Of a stretch of 64,000 nt of DNA, positions 50,216-59,237 are shown piece after piece. Position 1 is the stretch's first letter, and each line of letters begins with the position of its first letter. The notes under the pieces were generated by a model that was not told where the DNA came from, ran no database searches, and saw nothing but the letters and a program-made list of their open reading frames with translations. The position numbers and the translations under genes are program-made. The DNA is from Thiobacillus sp. (GTDB lineage: Bacteria; Pseudomonadota; Gammaproteobacteria; Burkholderiales; Thiobacillaceae), in NCBI GenBank assembly GCA_016124745.1, contig WGNC01000009.1, forward strand, positions 1 to 64,000. Reading direction: 5' to 3'.

Positions 50216-51670
50216 ATGCCCCATACATCGATATTGCGGTTTGGATTGATACTCGCAGCAGCGCTGGCGCTGCTGGCAGGTGTCGTCACGACCATGTTTT
50301 ACCTGTCGCGGCCGCAGACGCAGCCCGCGCCGGAGGAGTTCGACAAGCCGGTGATGGCGACGCAGATCGAGTTCATGGCCGATGCCATGCAGCGCAGTGC
50401 AGCGCGAATCGCCGCGCACCCGCAGACGCTGGCCTGTTTCGTAACCGGCTCACCAGAGGTGTGTCAGGCACAGGCTGCCAACCTGCATGCCTTGAACCAG
50501 GATGCTGCCGTGCTGTTTGTGACCGATGGCCAGCGTCAGCTGCTGCCGGGCTTTCTGTCAGGTGATACGCGGCTGATGCTGGCAAACGCCGGACGCGAAG
50601 GCGCGGGCGCATCCGCCACCGCCACCGCCACCTTCAACCTCTCCATGTCGCACCCGGTGCTGAGCAGCGACGGCAAGCGCCTGGGCTTTGTCATCGTCGA
50701 ACAGAGCGTGCCGCAATTGCAGGCCCTGTTCGATACGCTGCCGCTGCCCGACGCGGCAGCCTATGCCGAATTGCAGCAAAGCCAGGGAGACGGCACGGTC
50801 AACGTGCTGATGCGTCGCGGCAACCAGGCTGTCAAAAAACGGGGTGAGCCGAACTGGATTGCTCTGACCGGCACGCCATGGACGATCGCGGTGTGGCGTC
50901 CGGTCACGCCGGTGGTCGAAAACGCGGCGCCCTATGTGCTGGGCTGGCTGATGGCCAGTCTGCTGATCGCGATCCTGGTCGTCGCGACCACCCTGGCGGT
51001 GCGCAACCGGGTGACCGACAACCTGCGCATGCTGGTGAAGTTCACCAACGATTTGCGGCAGCAACGGCTGCGCGTCGAGTATCCCGTGAGCCTGGCTGAG
51101 TTCAAACCGCCACTCGAAACCATGCTGAAGCTTGGCAAGGTGATGCTCGGCAAGCAGAAGGAAGTGACGGCCCAGGCGCGCGTCGATCATCTGTCACAGG
51201 TCAACAACCGGCGCGCCTTCGACGAGAAGCAGAGGGAACTGTTTGCCAGTCTGAAGGATGGCTGGTCGCATAGCCTGCTGATCCTGGACATCGACAACTT
51301 CAAGCAGGTCAACGACACCTTCGGCCACGAGGCAGGGGACCAGTTCATCATCAAGTTCGGCAATGCGCTGAAGAACTGTCTGCGCAACAGCGATTTCATC
51401 GCTCGCCTGGGGGGCGACGAGTTCTGTGTACTGTTCCCCTACACGCCGCTGGATCGCGCGCAGGAACTGGCAGAGCGACTGCGCGCCAACATGCCGGAAA
51501 GCGTGGAACTCATCCCCGGCGTCACGCAGAAGCTGTCGTGGAGCGGCGGCCTGTCGGAATACAGCCGCGACGACAAGCAGGACAACGAGGCACTGGCGCG
51601 TGCCGACGCCGCATTGCTCGAAGCCAAGCGCAGCGGCCGCAACGCGACGCGAATCAGGGCCGCCGCCTGA
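50216..51670 (+). CDS. Membrane diguanylate cyclase (GGDEF)
   Basis: A 484-residue sensor enzyme that makes cyclic di-GMP. One membrane helix lies at about residues 7-27, a periplasmic sensory region of about 210 residues follows, then a second helix (about 240-262) and a HAMP-like linker. The GGDEF domain is at about 315-480 with an intact LGGDEF catalytic loop, and the RNSD five residues before it matches the RxxD product-inhibition site. No EAL domain is present. The periplasmic part is unlike known sensors I can name. It converges on lnt, overlapping its 3' end by 17 bases. Confidence 0.93.
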   Translation: MPHTSILRFGLILAAALALLAGVVTTMFYLSRPQTQPAPEEFDKPVMATQIEFMADAMQRSAARIAAHPQTLACFVTGSPEVCQAQAANLHALNQDAAVLFVTDGQRQLLPGFLSGDTRLMLANAGREGAGASATATATFNLSMSHPVLSSDGKRLGFVIVEQSVPQLQALFDTLPLPDAAAYAELQQSQGDGTVNVLMRRGNQAVKKRGEPNWIALTGTPWTIAVWRPVTPVVENAAPYVLGWLMASLLIAILVVATTLAVRNRVTDNLRMLVKFTNDLRQQRLRVEYPVSLAEFKPPLETMLKLGKVMLGKQKEVTAQARVDHLSQVNNRRAFDEKQRELFASLKDGWSHSLLILDIDNFKQVNDTFGHEAGDQFIIKFGNALKNCLRNSDFIARLGGDEFCVLFPYTPLDRAQELAERLRANMPESVELIPGVTQKLSWSGGLSEYSRDDKQDNEALARADAALLEAKRSGRNATRIRAAA

Positions 51671-53153
51671 ACGCTGCTGGCAGCAGCACGATCCCCAACC
51701 CGACCCACACGATCAGTACCGGCGCATTGCCCCAGCGACCATAGGGCGTGTTCCCTGCGTACCCCTGGATCTCGCCAGAGAGGCTGCCGCGGGTAAAAAG
51801 CGGCAGGCTGGCCAGCATGCGGCCCTGCGCATCGATGATCGCGGTCACCCCGGTATTGGTGGCACGCAGCATCATGCGCCCTGTTTCCAGCGCACGCATC
51901 TGCGACATCTGGGCGTGTTGCCAGGGCGCGAACGAATCGCCGAACCAGGCCAGATTGCTGACGTTGATCAGCACGCTCGCTGCGGGAAGCTGGCGGATGA
52001 TTTCCTCGCCGAAGGCGTCCTCGTAACAGATGTTGGCCGCCACGCGCTGGCCACCGATGGCCAGCGGCCGCTGATCGATCGCCCCGCGCGCGAAGTCGGA
52101 CAGCGGGATGTGCAGCACCTCGATCACCCAGCCCCACACCGCCTTCAGCGGGATGTATTCGCCGAACGGCACCAGGTGCACCTTGTGATAGCGCTGGCTG
52201 GGCGCGCTGCCGAGGCTGATGACGCTGTTGTAGTAGGCGCCCGCTGGTGACCCGGTCGGCAGGCCGGTCAGCACGTCGCCGTTGTTCTGCCGGCCGAGCG
52301 ATGTCAATCGGTCGCGATAGGCATCGGGGAGGCTGGATTCGAACATGGGCAGGGCGGTTTCAGGCAGTACGATCAATTGCGCGGGCGAGGCTGTGGCCAT
52401 GCGCGCATAGATTTCCAGCGTGGCTTGCGTTTTTTCCGGTTGCCACTTCATGTCCTGGGGAATGTTTCCCTGCAGCAGCGCCACCGTGGTCGGTGCGCCG
52501 TCCGGCGTGGTCCACGCTATGCCCCGCATAGCGTGGCCGCCGACGCCGATGGCAACGATCGCCACCGCGGCCCACGAGCGCTGAGCTCGCTGGCCATGTC
52601 CTGTCAGGCTCCATGCCAGCAACGCGGCAATCAGGGCCAGCAGGTACGACACTCCATACACGCCAATCACCGGCGCGTAGCCCGCCAGCGGGCTGGCGGG
52701 CACCTGGGAATACCCCATGACCAGCCAGGGGAAACCGGTGAAAATCCAGCCGCGCACCCATTCCGTCACACCCCACAACAGCGGTATCACGCCCAATGCG
52801 CGCAGTGCGGGCGACACGCGCCAGCGTGCCTGCAAGGCGCCGGCCATGGCCGGGAACAGGGCCAGAAAAGCGCAAAACAGGAAAGTCGCTAATGCCGCCA
52901 GCCATGGCGCCATGCCACCGTACACCGACAGGCTGACATATACCCAGCTCACGCCGGCGATAAAAAATCCGAGTCCCCATGCCAGTCCGATCAGGAAGCC
53001 GTTGCGCATGGAAGGAGATTGCGCCAGCAACCCGAACAGCAGCGTCAGGCTCAACAGCGGCAGCGGCCACAGGCCGAGCGGCGCAAAACCGGCGACTGCC
53101 ATTGCCCCGGCAGCCAGGCTGAGAAGCAGCGTTGAAAACGTAGCGCGATCCAT
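51654..53153 (-). CDS. lnt: Apolipoprotein N-acyltransferase
   Basis: A 499-residue inner-membrane enzyme that adds the third acyl chain to lipoproteins. Six N-terminal helices precede a carbon-nitrogen hydrolase domain (about 215-480). The catalytic triad is visible: Glu in VLPETALPMF, Lys in KVHLVPFGEYIPL and Cys in ANICYEDAF. Normal length. It lies 38 bases downstream of the dihydroorotase-like gene and its last 17 bases overlap the convergent diguanylate cyclase gene. Confidence 0.96.
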   Translation of the reverse strand: MDRATFSTLLLSLAAGAMAVAGFAPLGLWPLPLLSLTLLFGLLAQSPSMRNGFLIGLAWGLGFFIAGVSWVYVSLSVYGGMAPWLAALATFLFCAFLALFPAMAGALQARWRVSPALRALGVIPLLWGVTEWVRGWIFTGFPWLVMGYSQVPASPLAGYAPVIGVYGVSYLLALIAALLAWSLTGHGQRAQRSWAAVAIVAIGVGGHAMRGIAWTTPDGAPTTVALLQGNIPQDMKWQPEKTQATLEIYARMATASPAQLIVLPETALPMFESSLPDAYRDRLTSLGRQNNGDVLTGLPTGSPAGAYYNSVISLGSAPSQRYHKVHLVPFGEYIPLKAVWGWVIEVLHIPLSDFARGAIDQRPLAIGGQRVAANICYEDAFGEEIIRQLPAASVLINVSNLAWFGDSFAPWQHAQMSQMRALETGRMMLRATNTGVTAIIDAQGRMLASLPLFTRGSLSGEIQGYAGNTPYGRWGNAPVLIVWVGLGIVLLPAAFRRRP

Positions 53154-53191
53154 GGCAGGGTGTTTAATCGCCGCCCGGGACGATTCGTAAT

Positions 53192-54472
53192 TCAGTGTTG
53201 CGACTCAAAATCGATATGACCGTCGATCAGCGTATAGCGCACCCGCCCCTGCATCGGATGGTTGAGGAAGGGCGTATTGTCGCCCTGGCTGGTCAGGGTT
53301 TTCGAGCTGACCACCCAGTCGGCGGCTTCGTCGAAAATGCAGATGTCGGCACAGCTGCCGACCGACAGGTTGCCGCCGGGCACCCCCAGAATCTGTGCCG
53401 GTTTCCACGTAATCAGGTCGATTGCCTGCAGCAGAGGTACCCCCATCTCGCGCGCCCATTTCAGCGTCAGCGGCAGCAGCAGTTCGACCCCGGACGCACC
53501 CGGTGCCGATTCGCCGAACGGCACCTGCTTGACGTCTTCATCAACAGGCGTGTGGTCGGAACACAAGGCATCGATGGATCCGTCGCGCAATGCTTCACGT
53601 ATGGCGTCGCGGTCGCGCTGGCCCCGCAGCGGCGGCACCAGGTGCAGGTGCGAATCGAAGCTGACGAGATCGTTCTCCGACAGGTGGACGTGAGTGCAGG
53701 CGACGTCGCAGGTGACGGCCAATCCCTGCGCCTTGGCTGCACGCACCATGGCGATGCCCTCGCGCGTCGATAGCCGGGCGAGGTGGATGCGGGCACCGGT
53801 TTCGCGTGCCAGCAGCAGAATCGTCGCCAGCGCCACGGTTTCGGCCAGGGCAGGAATGCCGGGCAGACCCAGTCGCGACGCGACGGCGCCATCATGCGCG
53901 ATGCCGTCGCGCGCCAGGGACACATCCTGCGGCCGCAGCCACAGGCTGAAGCCGAAGGTGGCGGCGTATTCCATCGCGCGCAGCAGTACCTGGGTGTCGG
54001 TCAACGGCGCATCGGCCTGGGTGAAGGCGCGGCAGCCCGCTTCGGTGAGTTCGGCCATCTCCGTAAGCATCTTGCCTTCGAGCTTCTGCGTCAGAGCCCC
54101 GATCGGGTAGACGCGTGGCCCCGGCAGATTTTTTGCGCGAAATTTCAGCATCTCCACCAGCCCCGGTTCGTCCAGCGGCGGGTCGGTGTCGGGTGGGCAG
54201 GCCAGCGAGGTGATGCCGCCGGCCGCGGCGGCGAGCATTTCCGATTCCAGCGTGGCGCGGTATTCGAAGCCGGGTTCGCGCAGTCGCACCGAGAGGTCGA
54301 CCAGGCCTGGGCAGACAATCAGGCCGCTGGCGTCGATCGTGCGGTTGGCGTGGAAGTCCGCGGGTGCGTGGCCGTTGGCGACAATCTTGCCTGCTGCCAC
54401 AAACACGTCGGCGACTTCGTCACGCGCGTTCATCGGGTCGATCACGCGCCCGTTCCTTATATGTATTTTCAT
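53192..54472 (-). CDS. pyrX: Dihydroorotase-like protein, non-catalytic (PyrC')
   Basis: A 426-residue amidohydrolase-fold protein homologous to dihydroorotase. Active enzymes have an H-x-H metal motif in D-L-H-V-H-L-R-E-P-G; here it is VDLSVRLREPG, so both histidines are lost (Ser and Arg). The N-T-N-P segment is also changed (PPDTDPPLDEP). This is the pattern of the inactive partner that is needed by some bacterial aspartate carbamoyltransferases, as in Pseudomonas. It follows pyrB on the same strand by 88 bases. A true dihydroorotase must be encoded elsewhere. Confidence 0.92.
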   Translation of the reverse strand: MKIHIRNGRVIDPMNARDEVADVFVAAGKIVANGHAPADFHANRTIDASGLIVCPGLVDLSVRLREPGFEYRATLESEMLAAAAGGITSLACPPDTDPPLDEPGLVEMLKFRAKNLPGPRVYPIGALTQKLEGKMLTEMAELTEAGCRAFTQADAPLTDTQVLLRAMEYAATFGFSLWLRPQDVSLARDGIAHDGAVASRLGLPGIPALAETVALATILLLARETGARIHLARLSTREGIAMVRAAKAQGLAVTCDVACTHVHLSENDLVSFDSHLHLVPPLRGQRDRDAIREALRDGSIDALCSDHTPVDEDVKQVPFGESAPGASGVELLLPLTLKWAREMGVPLLQAIDLITWKPAQILGVPGGNLSVGSCADICIFDEAADWVVSSKTLTSQGDNTPFLNHPMQGRVRYTLIDGHIDFESQH

Positions 54473-54560
54473 ACGGACGCCTCTGCCAGATTGTCGCCCT
54501 TGCTGATGATGGCCGGGGCAACACTGTTCATTTCCATTGCACGGGTTCGCTGCAGGACCT

Positions 54561-55514
54561 TCATGTGGTGGTGCCCCCCGCCAGCAGTGCCATCACGGCC
54601 ATGCGCACGGCGATGCCGTAGGTCACCTGCGGCAGGATCACCGATTGCGGGCCGTCGGCCACTTCGGAATCGATCTCCACGCCGCGGTTCATCGGACCGG
54701 GGTGCATGACGATGGCGTCCGGCTTGGCAAGTGCAAGCTTGGCCGGGGTCAGGCCGAAGAACTTGAAGTATTCCTGCGCGCTTGGCAGCAGAGCGCCTTT
54801 CATGCGTTCGTTCTGCAGGCGCAGCATGATGACTACATCGCAGCCGCGCAGGCCGGTTTCCATGTCGTGGAAAACCTTGACGCCCATCTGCTCGACGCCG
54901 GTGGGCATCAGGGTCTTGGGGCCGATGACGCGGACTTCCGGCACGCCCAGCGTGGTCAGCGCATGGATTTGCGAACGCGCCACGCGCGAATGCAGCACGT
55001 CGCCGACGATGGCCACGGTCAGGTTGTGGAACTCCCCCTTGAAGCGGCGGATCGTGAACATGTCGAGCAGGCCTTGCGTCGGGTGGGCATGACGGCCGTC
55101 ACCGGCGTTGATCACAGAGATGTGCGGGGCCACGTTGCGGGCGATGAAATGGGCGGCGCCCGACTGAGAATGGCGCACGATGAACATGTCGGCATGCATG
55201 GCAGCGAGGTTGTCGACCGTGTCGAGGATGGCCTCGCCCTTGGTCTGGCTGGACGTGGCGATATTGAGGTTGACCACGTCGGCGCTCAATCGCTTGGCGG
55301 CGATTTCAAACGTGGTGCGGGTGCGCGTCGACGGCTCGAAGAACAGGTTGAATATGCTTTTTCCCCGCAGCAGCGGGACCTTCTTCACTTCGCGCTCGCC
55401 CACGTCCATGAACGACTCGGCGGTGTCGAGGATTTGCGTCAGGATGGCGCGCGGCAGGCCGTCTATCGAGAGCAGGTGGCGCAGTCTGCCGTCTTCAGTG
55501 AGTTGTGGGTTCAT
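54561..55514 (-). CDS. pyrB: Aspartate carbamoyltransferase catalytic subunit
   Basis: A 317-residue enzyme for the second step of pyrimidine synthesis, joining carbamoyl phosphate and aspartate. The carbamoyl-phosphate loop [11 protein letters not shown], the HPTQGLLDM motif and [12 protein letters not shown] are present. It overlaps pyrR by 4 bases and is followed by the inactive dihydroorotase-like gene, expected to associate with it in a dodecamer as in Pseudomonas-type enzymes. No pyrI regulatory subunit is present here. Confidence 0.97.
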   Translation of the reverse strand: MNPQLTEDGRLRHLLSIDGLPRAILTQILDTAESFMDVGEREVKKVPLLRGKSIFNLFFEPSTRTRTTFEIAAKRLSADVVNLNIATSSQTKGEAILDTVDNLAAMHADMFIVRHSQSGAAHFIARNVAPHISVINAGDGRHAHPTQGLLDMFTIRRFKGEFHNLTVAIVGDVLHSRVARSQIHALTTLGVPEVRVIGPKTLMPTGVEQMGVKVFHDMETGLRGCDVVIMLRLQNERMKGALLPSAQEYFKFFGLTPAKLALAKPDAIVMHPGPMNRGVEIDSEVADGPQSVILPQVTYGIAVRMAVMALLAGGTTT

Positions 55515-56005
55515 GCGAGTGAAAGCGTCAGATGACCATCGTCCAGGCGCGACAGGTTGATGTTCTGGTTGTCGGGAACGGAAATTGTGAGACCGGCAAA
55601 GTCAGGGCGGATCGGCAGTTCATGGTCGTCGCGATCGACCAGCACCGCCAGCCGGATCGAAGCCGGGCGGCCGTAATCGAACAACTCGTTCATCGCCGCA
55701 CGCACCGTGCGTCCGCTGTGCAATACGTCGTCGACCAGCAGGATGTCGCGGTTTTCCAGATCGAAGGGCAGGTTGGACGGCTTGACCTGTGGGTGCAGGC
55801 CGATGCGCGAAAAATCGTCGCGATAAAAGGAAATGTCGAGCGTGCCAAGCGGGGTGGTGCTTTGCAGCAAGGCATGCAGTCGCTCGGCCACCCAGGCGCC
55901 GCCGGTATGGATGCCGACGATCAGGGTATCGGGGGTGAGGGTGGGCGCAATGGCATCGGCAAGCTGCCTTATCAGAGTGTCGGCGTCAGGCAGTGAGGCG
56001 TGCAT
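55511..56005 (-). CDS. pyrR: PyrR, pyrimidine operon regulator / uracil phosphoribosyltransferase
   Basis: A 164-residue type I phosphoribosyltransferase-fold protein. The PRPP-binding loop [19 protein letters not shown] is at about residues 90-108 and the uracil site region is normal. In Gram-positive bacteria PyrR attenuates pyr transcription by binding RNA; in proteobacteria the role is less clear, and no attenuator was recognised before pyrB because pyrR overlaps it. The ATG at 56005 overlaps the ruvX stop by 20 bases; an upstream in-frame start would add 13 residues within ruvX. Confidence 0.93.
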   Translation of the reverse strand: MHASLPDADTLIRQLADAIAPTLTPDTLIVGIHTGGAWVAERLHALLQSTTPLGTLDISFYRDDFSRIGLHPQVKPSNLPFDLENRDILLVDDVLHSGRTVRAAMNELFDYGRPASIRLAVLVDRDDHELPIRPDFAGLTISVPDNQNINLSRLDDGHLTLSLA

Positions 56006-56423
56006 CAAAAAATCCCTGGAGTATGAGTTGGGCGGCAACGGCATCCGTCAGCGCCTTGTTTTTCTGGCCGTGAATGCCGCGTGCATGCAGCTCGGATTCG
56101 GCTGCCGTGCTGGTGTGGCGCTCGTCCACCAGGAACACCGGCAGATTGAAGCGTGATTCTAGTTTGTTCGCGAAGTTTCTGGCCACCCGGGTCATTTCAT
56201 GCTCGCTGCCATCTGCGTGGGTCGGCAGCCCCAATACCAGCAGCACCGGGCGCCATTCGGCAATCAGCTTGGCGATGGCGGTCAGCCGCGCATCGGTGGA
56301 TTCGGCGTGAATGACCGTGAGGGGATGCGCAATCCCGATCGACAGCTCGCCGGACGCCACGCCGGTGCGTTTCAGACCCAGGTCGAGGGCCAGCACCGTG
56401 CCGTGGGTGTCAGCGGGTTTCAA
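55986..56423 (-). CDS. ruvX: Holliday-junction resolvase-like RuvX (YqgF)
   Basis: A 145-residue RNase H-fold protein. [17 protein letters not shown] at residues 9-25 contains the first catalytic Asp, and [11 protein letters not shown] and the late conserved [10 protein letters not shown] region complete the family pattern. YqgF proteins act in processing of 16S rRNA and possibly branched DNA. It overlaps yqgE by 4 bases and pyrR by 20 bases, the usual yqgE-ruvX-pyrR-pyrB order of beta- and gammaproteobacteria. Confidence 0.95.
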   Translation of the reverse strand: MKPADTHGTVLALDLGLKRTGVASGELSIGIAHPLTVIHAESTDARLTAIAKLIAEWRPVLLVLGLPTHADGSEHEMTRVARNFANKLESRFNLPVFLVDERHTSTAAESELHARGIHGQKNKALTDAVAAQLILQGFFDARLTA

Positions 56424-56977
56424 GCGTGCCCGGCTTCTTCGGAGAGACTGGCGAAGTCGATGCCCAGCAACTTCATTGCGGCAGGCAGACGTTCTTCCGG
56501 CGCCATGTCGAAAATGACCTGTGGGTCGGCCGCCACCGACAGCCAGGCGTTTTGCTTGATCTCGTCTTCCAGCTGGCCGGCCGCCCAGCCCGCATAGCCC
56601 AGCGAAACCATGAATTTCTCGGGTCCGGCATCCTGACTGACCGCCTCCAGCACATCCTTTGAAGTGGTGAGACTGACCGTGTTCTTGACAACAAGGGTCG
56701 AACTGAAGGTCTGCGGTGGTGTGTGCAGCACGAATCCCCGCTCGGTCTGCACTGGACCGCCAAAATAGACCGTATTCTTGTGCAGGCGTGCGGGCAGGGA
56801 CAGCCCGATCTGTTCGAACAACATCGACAGATCCAGATCGATCGGCCGGTTGACCACCACGCCCAGCGCTCCCTGGTCGCTATGGTCGCAAATATAGGTC
56901 AGCGTGCCGTTGAAATTGGGGTCGACCATGCCGGGCATGGCGATCAGAAAATTGTGGGTGAGGTTGACGGTATCCAT
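56420..56977 (-). CDS. yqgE: UPF0301/AlgH-family protein YqgE
   Basis: A 185-residue protein of the UPF0301 family ([17 protein letters not shown] near the start, [32 protein letters not shown]). Function is not established; in Pseudomonas it is named AlgH for an effect on alginate genes. The ATG at 56977 has GGAAGG upstream, and the sequence before it is not family-like. It is the first gene of the yqgE-ruvX-pyrR-pyrB-pyrC' run. Confidence 0.93.
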   Translation of the reverse strand: MDTVNLTHNFLIAMPGMVDPNFNGTLTYICDHSDQGALGVVVNRPIDLDLSMLFEQIGLSLPARLHKNTVYFGGPVQTERGFVLHTPPQTFSSTLVVKNTVSLTTSKDVLEAVSQDAGPEKFMVSLGYAGWAAGQLEDEIKQNAWLSVAADPQVIFDMAPEERLPAAMKLLGIDFASLSEEAGHA

Positions 56978-57065
56978 GATTGCCTTCCCATTGTAATCTG
57001 CCTCAAATCTGGCCAATACCTCTTTTTGCAAGTTATGCCTTCAACTATAGCGACTGGTATGGCTG

Positions 57066-58502
57066 ATGCCTGAATACCAACGTGCCCTGGTCTGGTTTCG
57101 GCGCGACCTGCGCGATTACGATCACGCCGCGCTCTATCACGCGCTCAAACGCTCGCGTCAGGTCTTCTGCGCATTCGTGTTCGACCGAGCAATCCTCGAT
57201 GCGCTCCCGGGCCCGGCCGACCGTCGTGTCGAGTTCATCCACGCCAGCGTCACCGAGTTGCAGCAATCCCTGCAATCCGGGGGCGGCGGACTCATTATCC
57301 GGCATGGGATTGCTCGCGACGAGATCGTGCAGCTGGCTGCCGAACTCGGGGTCGACAGCGTATTTTTCAATCATGACGACGACCCCGCTGCGCTGGCGCG
57401 CGACGCCGCCGTCGAAGCGGCGCTGCATGTCCAAGGTGTCGCCGTCCAGCACTACAAGGACACAGTGATTTTTGAACGTGACGAAGTGCTTACTGCGGCA
57501 GGCAAGCCCTTCAGCGTGTTCACGCCTTACCGGAATGCCTGGCTGAAAGCCCTGACCCCGTATTATCTGCGGGCCTATCCGGTGGATGCCTACGCCGGAC
57601 GGCTGGCGGCGCGGTCCAGCGCCATCCCCAGCCTGCGGGCGATGGGCTTTGTGTCTGGCAATCTGGCCGGACTCAAGCTGTCAGCAGGCACGACGGGGGG
57701 CGCGAAATTGCTCGATGACTTCCTGCAACGCATCGACCGCTACCAGGAAGCGCGCGACTTTCCTGCCATCAAGGGGACATCCTATCTATCAGCACACCTG
57801 CGCTTCGGCACCGTTTCCATCCGCCAGCTTGCGGCTGCCGCCTGGCAGCAGGGGGGACGCGGCGCACAGACCTGGTTGTCCGAGCTGATCTGGCGCGATT
57901 TCTATCACCAGATCCTGTGGCACCGTCCCGACGTCGCCGCCGGGCATAGCTTCAAGCCGCAATACGACGCGCTGCCGTGGCCCAATCCGCCGGGCCATTT
58001 CGAGGCGTGGTGCGAAGGGCGTACCGGCTACCCGCTGGTCGATGCCGCGATGCGCCAGCTCAATCGAACGGGCTACATGCACAACCGGCTGCGCATGCTC
58101 AGTGCTTCATTCCTGACCAAGGACTTGCTGGTCGACTGGCGGCTCGGCGAGCGCTATTTCGCCGACACGCTCATCGATTTCGATCTGGCGGCCAACAACG
58201 GTGGCTGGCAGTGGGCTGCCTCGGTTGGATGCGATGCCCAGCCATGGTTCCGCATCTTCAACCCGGTCACGCAATCCGAAAAATTCGACCCGCAGGGCGC
58301 ATTCATCCGTCGCTACCTGCCGGAGCTTGCGGCCGTTCCGGACAAATACATTCATGCGCCTTGGACGCTGCCTGCCAGTGAGCAGGAACGAATCGGGATG
58401 GTCGTCGGCAAGGCTTATCCCGGGCCCATCGTCGACCACGCGGCGCAACGCCAGCGGGTGCTGGCGCTTTTCAGGTCGTTAGCACCGGCCGTTTGCAGCT
58501 AG
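57066..58502 (+). CDS. phrB: Deoxyribodipyrimidine photo-lyase
   Basis: A 478-residue class I CPD photolyase that repairs UV-induced pyrimidine dimers using light. The N-terminal antenna domain starts LVWFRRDLRDYDHAAL; the FAD-binding domain has RTGYPLVDAAMRQL, MHNRLRML and NGGWQWAASVGCDAQPWFRIFNP. Full length. The start at 57066 is divergent from yqgE by 88 bases. The last 4 bases overlap the convergent TetR gene. Confidence 0.96.
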   Translation: MPEYQRALVWFRRDLRDYDHAALYHALKRSRQVFCAFVFDRAILDALPGPADRRVEFIHASVTELQQSLQSGGGGLIIRHGIARDEIVQLAAELGVDSVFFNHDDDPAALARDAAVEAALHVQGVAVQHYKDTVIFERDEVLTAAGKPFSVFTPYRNAWLKALTPYYLRAYPVDAYAGRLAARSSAIPSLRAMGFVSGNLAGLKLSAGTTGGAKLLDDFLQRIDRYQEARDFPAIKGTSYLSAHLRFGTVSIRQLAAAAWQQGGRGAQTWLSELIWRDFYHQILWHRPDVAAGHSFKPQYDALPWPNPPGHFEAWCEGRTGYPLVDAAMRQLNRTGYMHNRLRMLSASFLTKDLLVDWRLGERYFADTLIDFDLAANNGGWQWAASVGCDAQPWFRIFNPVTQSEKFDPQGAFIRRYLPELAAVPDKYIHAPWTLPASEQERIGMVVGKAYPGPIVDHAAQRQRVLALFRSLAPAVCS

Positions 58503-59143
58503 ATAGTCCGTGGCCGGCATACCGGCGGGCGGGTCGCCAGGCCGCTCAGATAGGTGTCGAGCAGCGGCCCTGCGCAGGCGGCCAGGTCGTAGCTTTGCGG
58601 ACTCAGCACCCATTCGTGCATCAGCCCCACCATGTAGGCGTGCAGCCCGTGCGTGGCGAGCAGGGTATCGGTGTCAGGCGGCAACTGGCCGCTGGCGACG
58701 GCCTGGTCGAACAGTTGCTGAACCCTCGACAGGCAGGCATCGCGATCGGCATCGTTCTTTGCCACGACGGGCGCCAATTCCTCGGTGAACTCGCACTTGT
58801 GAAATATCACGTCGAACATCGCCTGGGTGTCGGCATGTTGCGCCAGCTGGATGAGCGCCATCAGTGCAAGTTGCCTGACCGTGGCGAGCGGATCACGCTG
58901 AATGCTCTGGCTCGCTTCGGCCAGCAACGCCTCCACCGGCAGGGTGCCATGTTCGCAGACAGCCTGAAAAAGTTCGGCCTTGTCCCTGAAATGCCAATAG
59001 ATGGCACCGCGCGTGACGCCGGCGCGCTCGGCGACATCGACCAGTCGCGTGTGCGCGACGCCGCGCTCACGAAACACCTGGAGGGCGGCCGCCAGCAGGG
59101 ATTCTCGGGTCGCCTGGGCTTCTTCTCGGGTTCGTTTGACCAT
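58499..59143 (-). CDS. TetR-family repressor, AcrR-like
   Basis: A 214-residue transcriptional repressor with an N-terminal HTH (about residues 10-55: RESLLAAALQVFRERG, then THTRLVDVAERAGVTRGAIYWHF-type) closely resembling AcrR/TtgR regulators of RND pumps. The ligand domain fills the rest. ATG 59143 is preferred over a TTG 18 bases upstream because it begins with the family's MVKRTREEAQ. It is divergent from the efflux genes, with an AcrR-like palindrome between, so it should repress both and be released by drugs or other pump substrates. Confidence 0.93.
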   Translation of the reverse strand: MVKRTREEAQATRESLLAAALQVFRERGVAHTRLVDVAERAGVTRGAIYWHFRDKAELFQAVCEHGTLPVEALLAEASQSIQRDPLATVRQLALMALIQLAQHADTQAMFDVIFHKCEFTEELAPVVAKNDADRDACLSRVQQLFDQAVASGQLPPDTDTLLATHGLHAYMVGLMHEWVLSPQSYDLAACAGPLLDTYLSGLATRPPVCRPRTI

Positions 59144-59180
59144 TGTGCGATTGTCCGGCAAAGCCGGGCCTCCTGCAATT

Positions 59181-59199
59181 TACATTCACGCATGTATGC
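59181..59199. promoter_or_regulatory. AcrR-type operator between the repressor and efflux operon
   Basis: TACATTCACGCATGTATGC at 59181-59199 contains the inverted pair TACAT/ATGTA. It matches the core of the E. coli AcrR operator (ACATTCACAAATGTATG) at all but two positions. It lies 39 bases before the efflux gene start. Confidence 0.72.
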
Positions 59200-59237
59200 T
59201 TTTATCATGGCGGGACATTCAATAGGCAGGGGGCATC

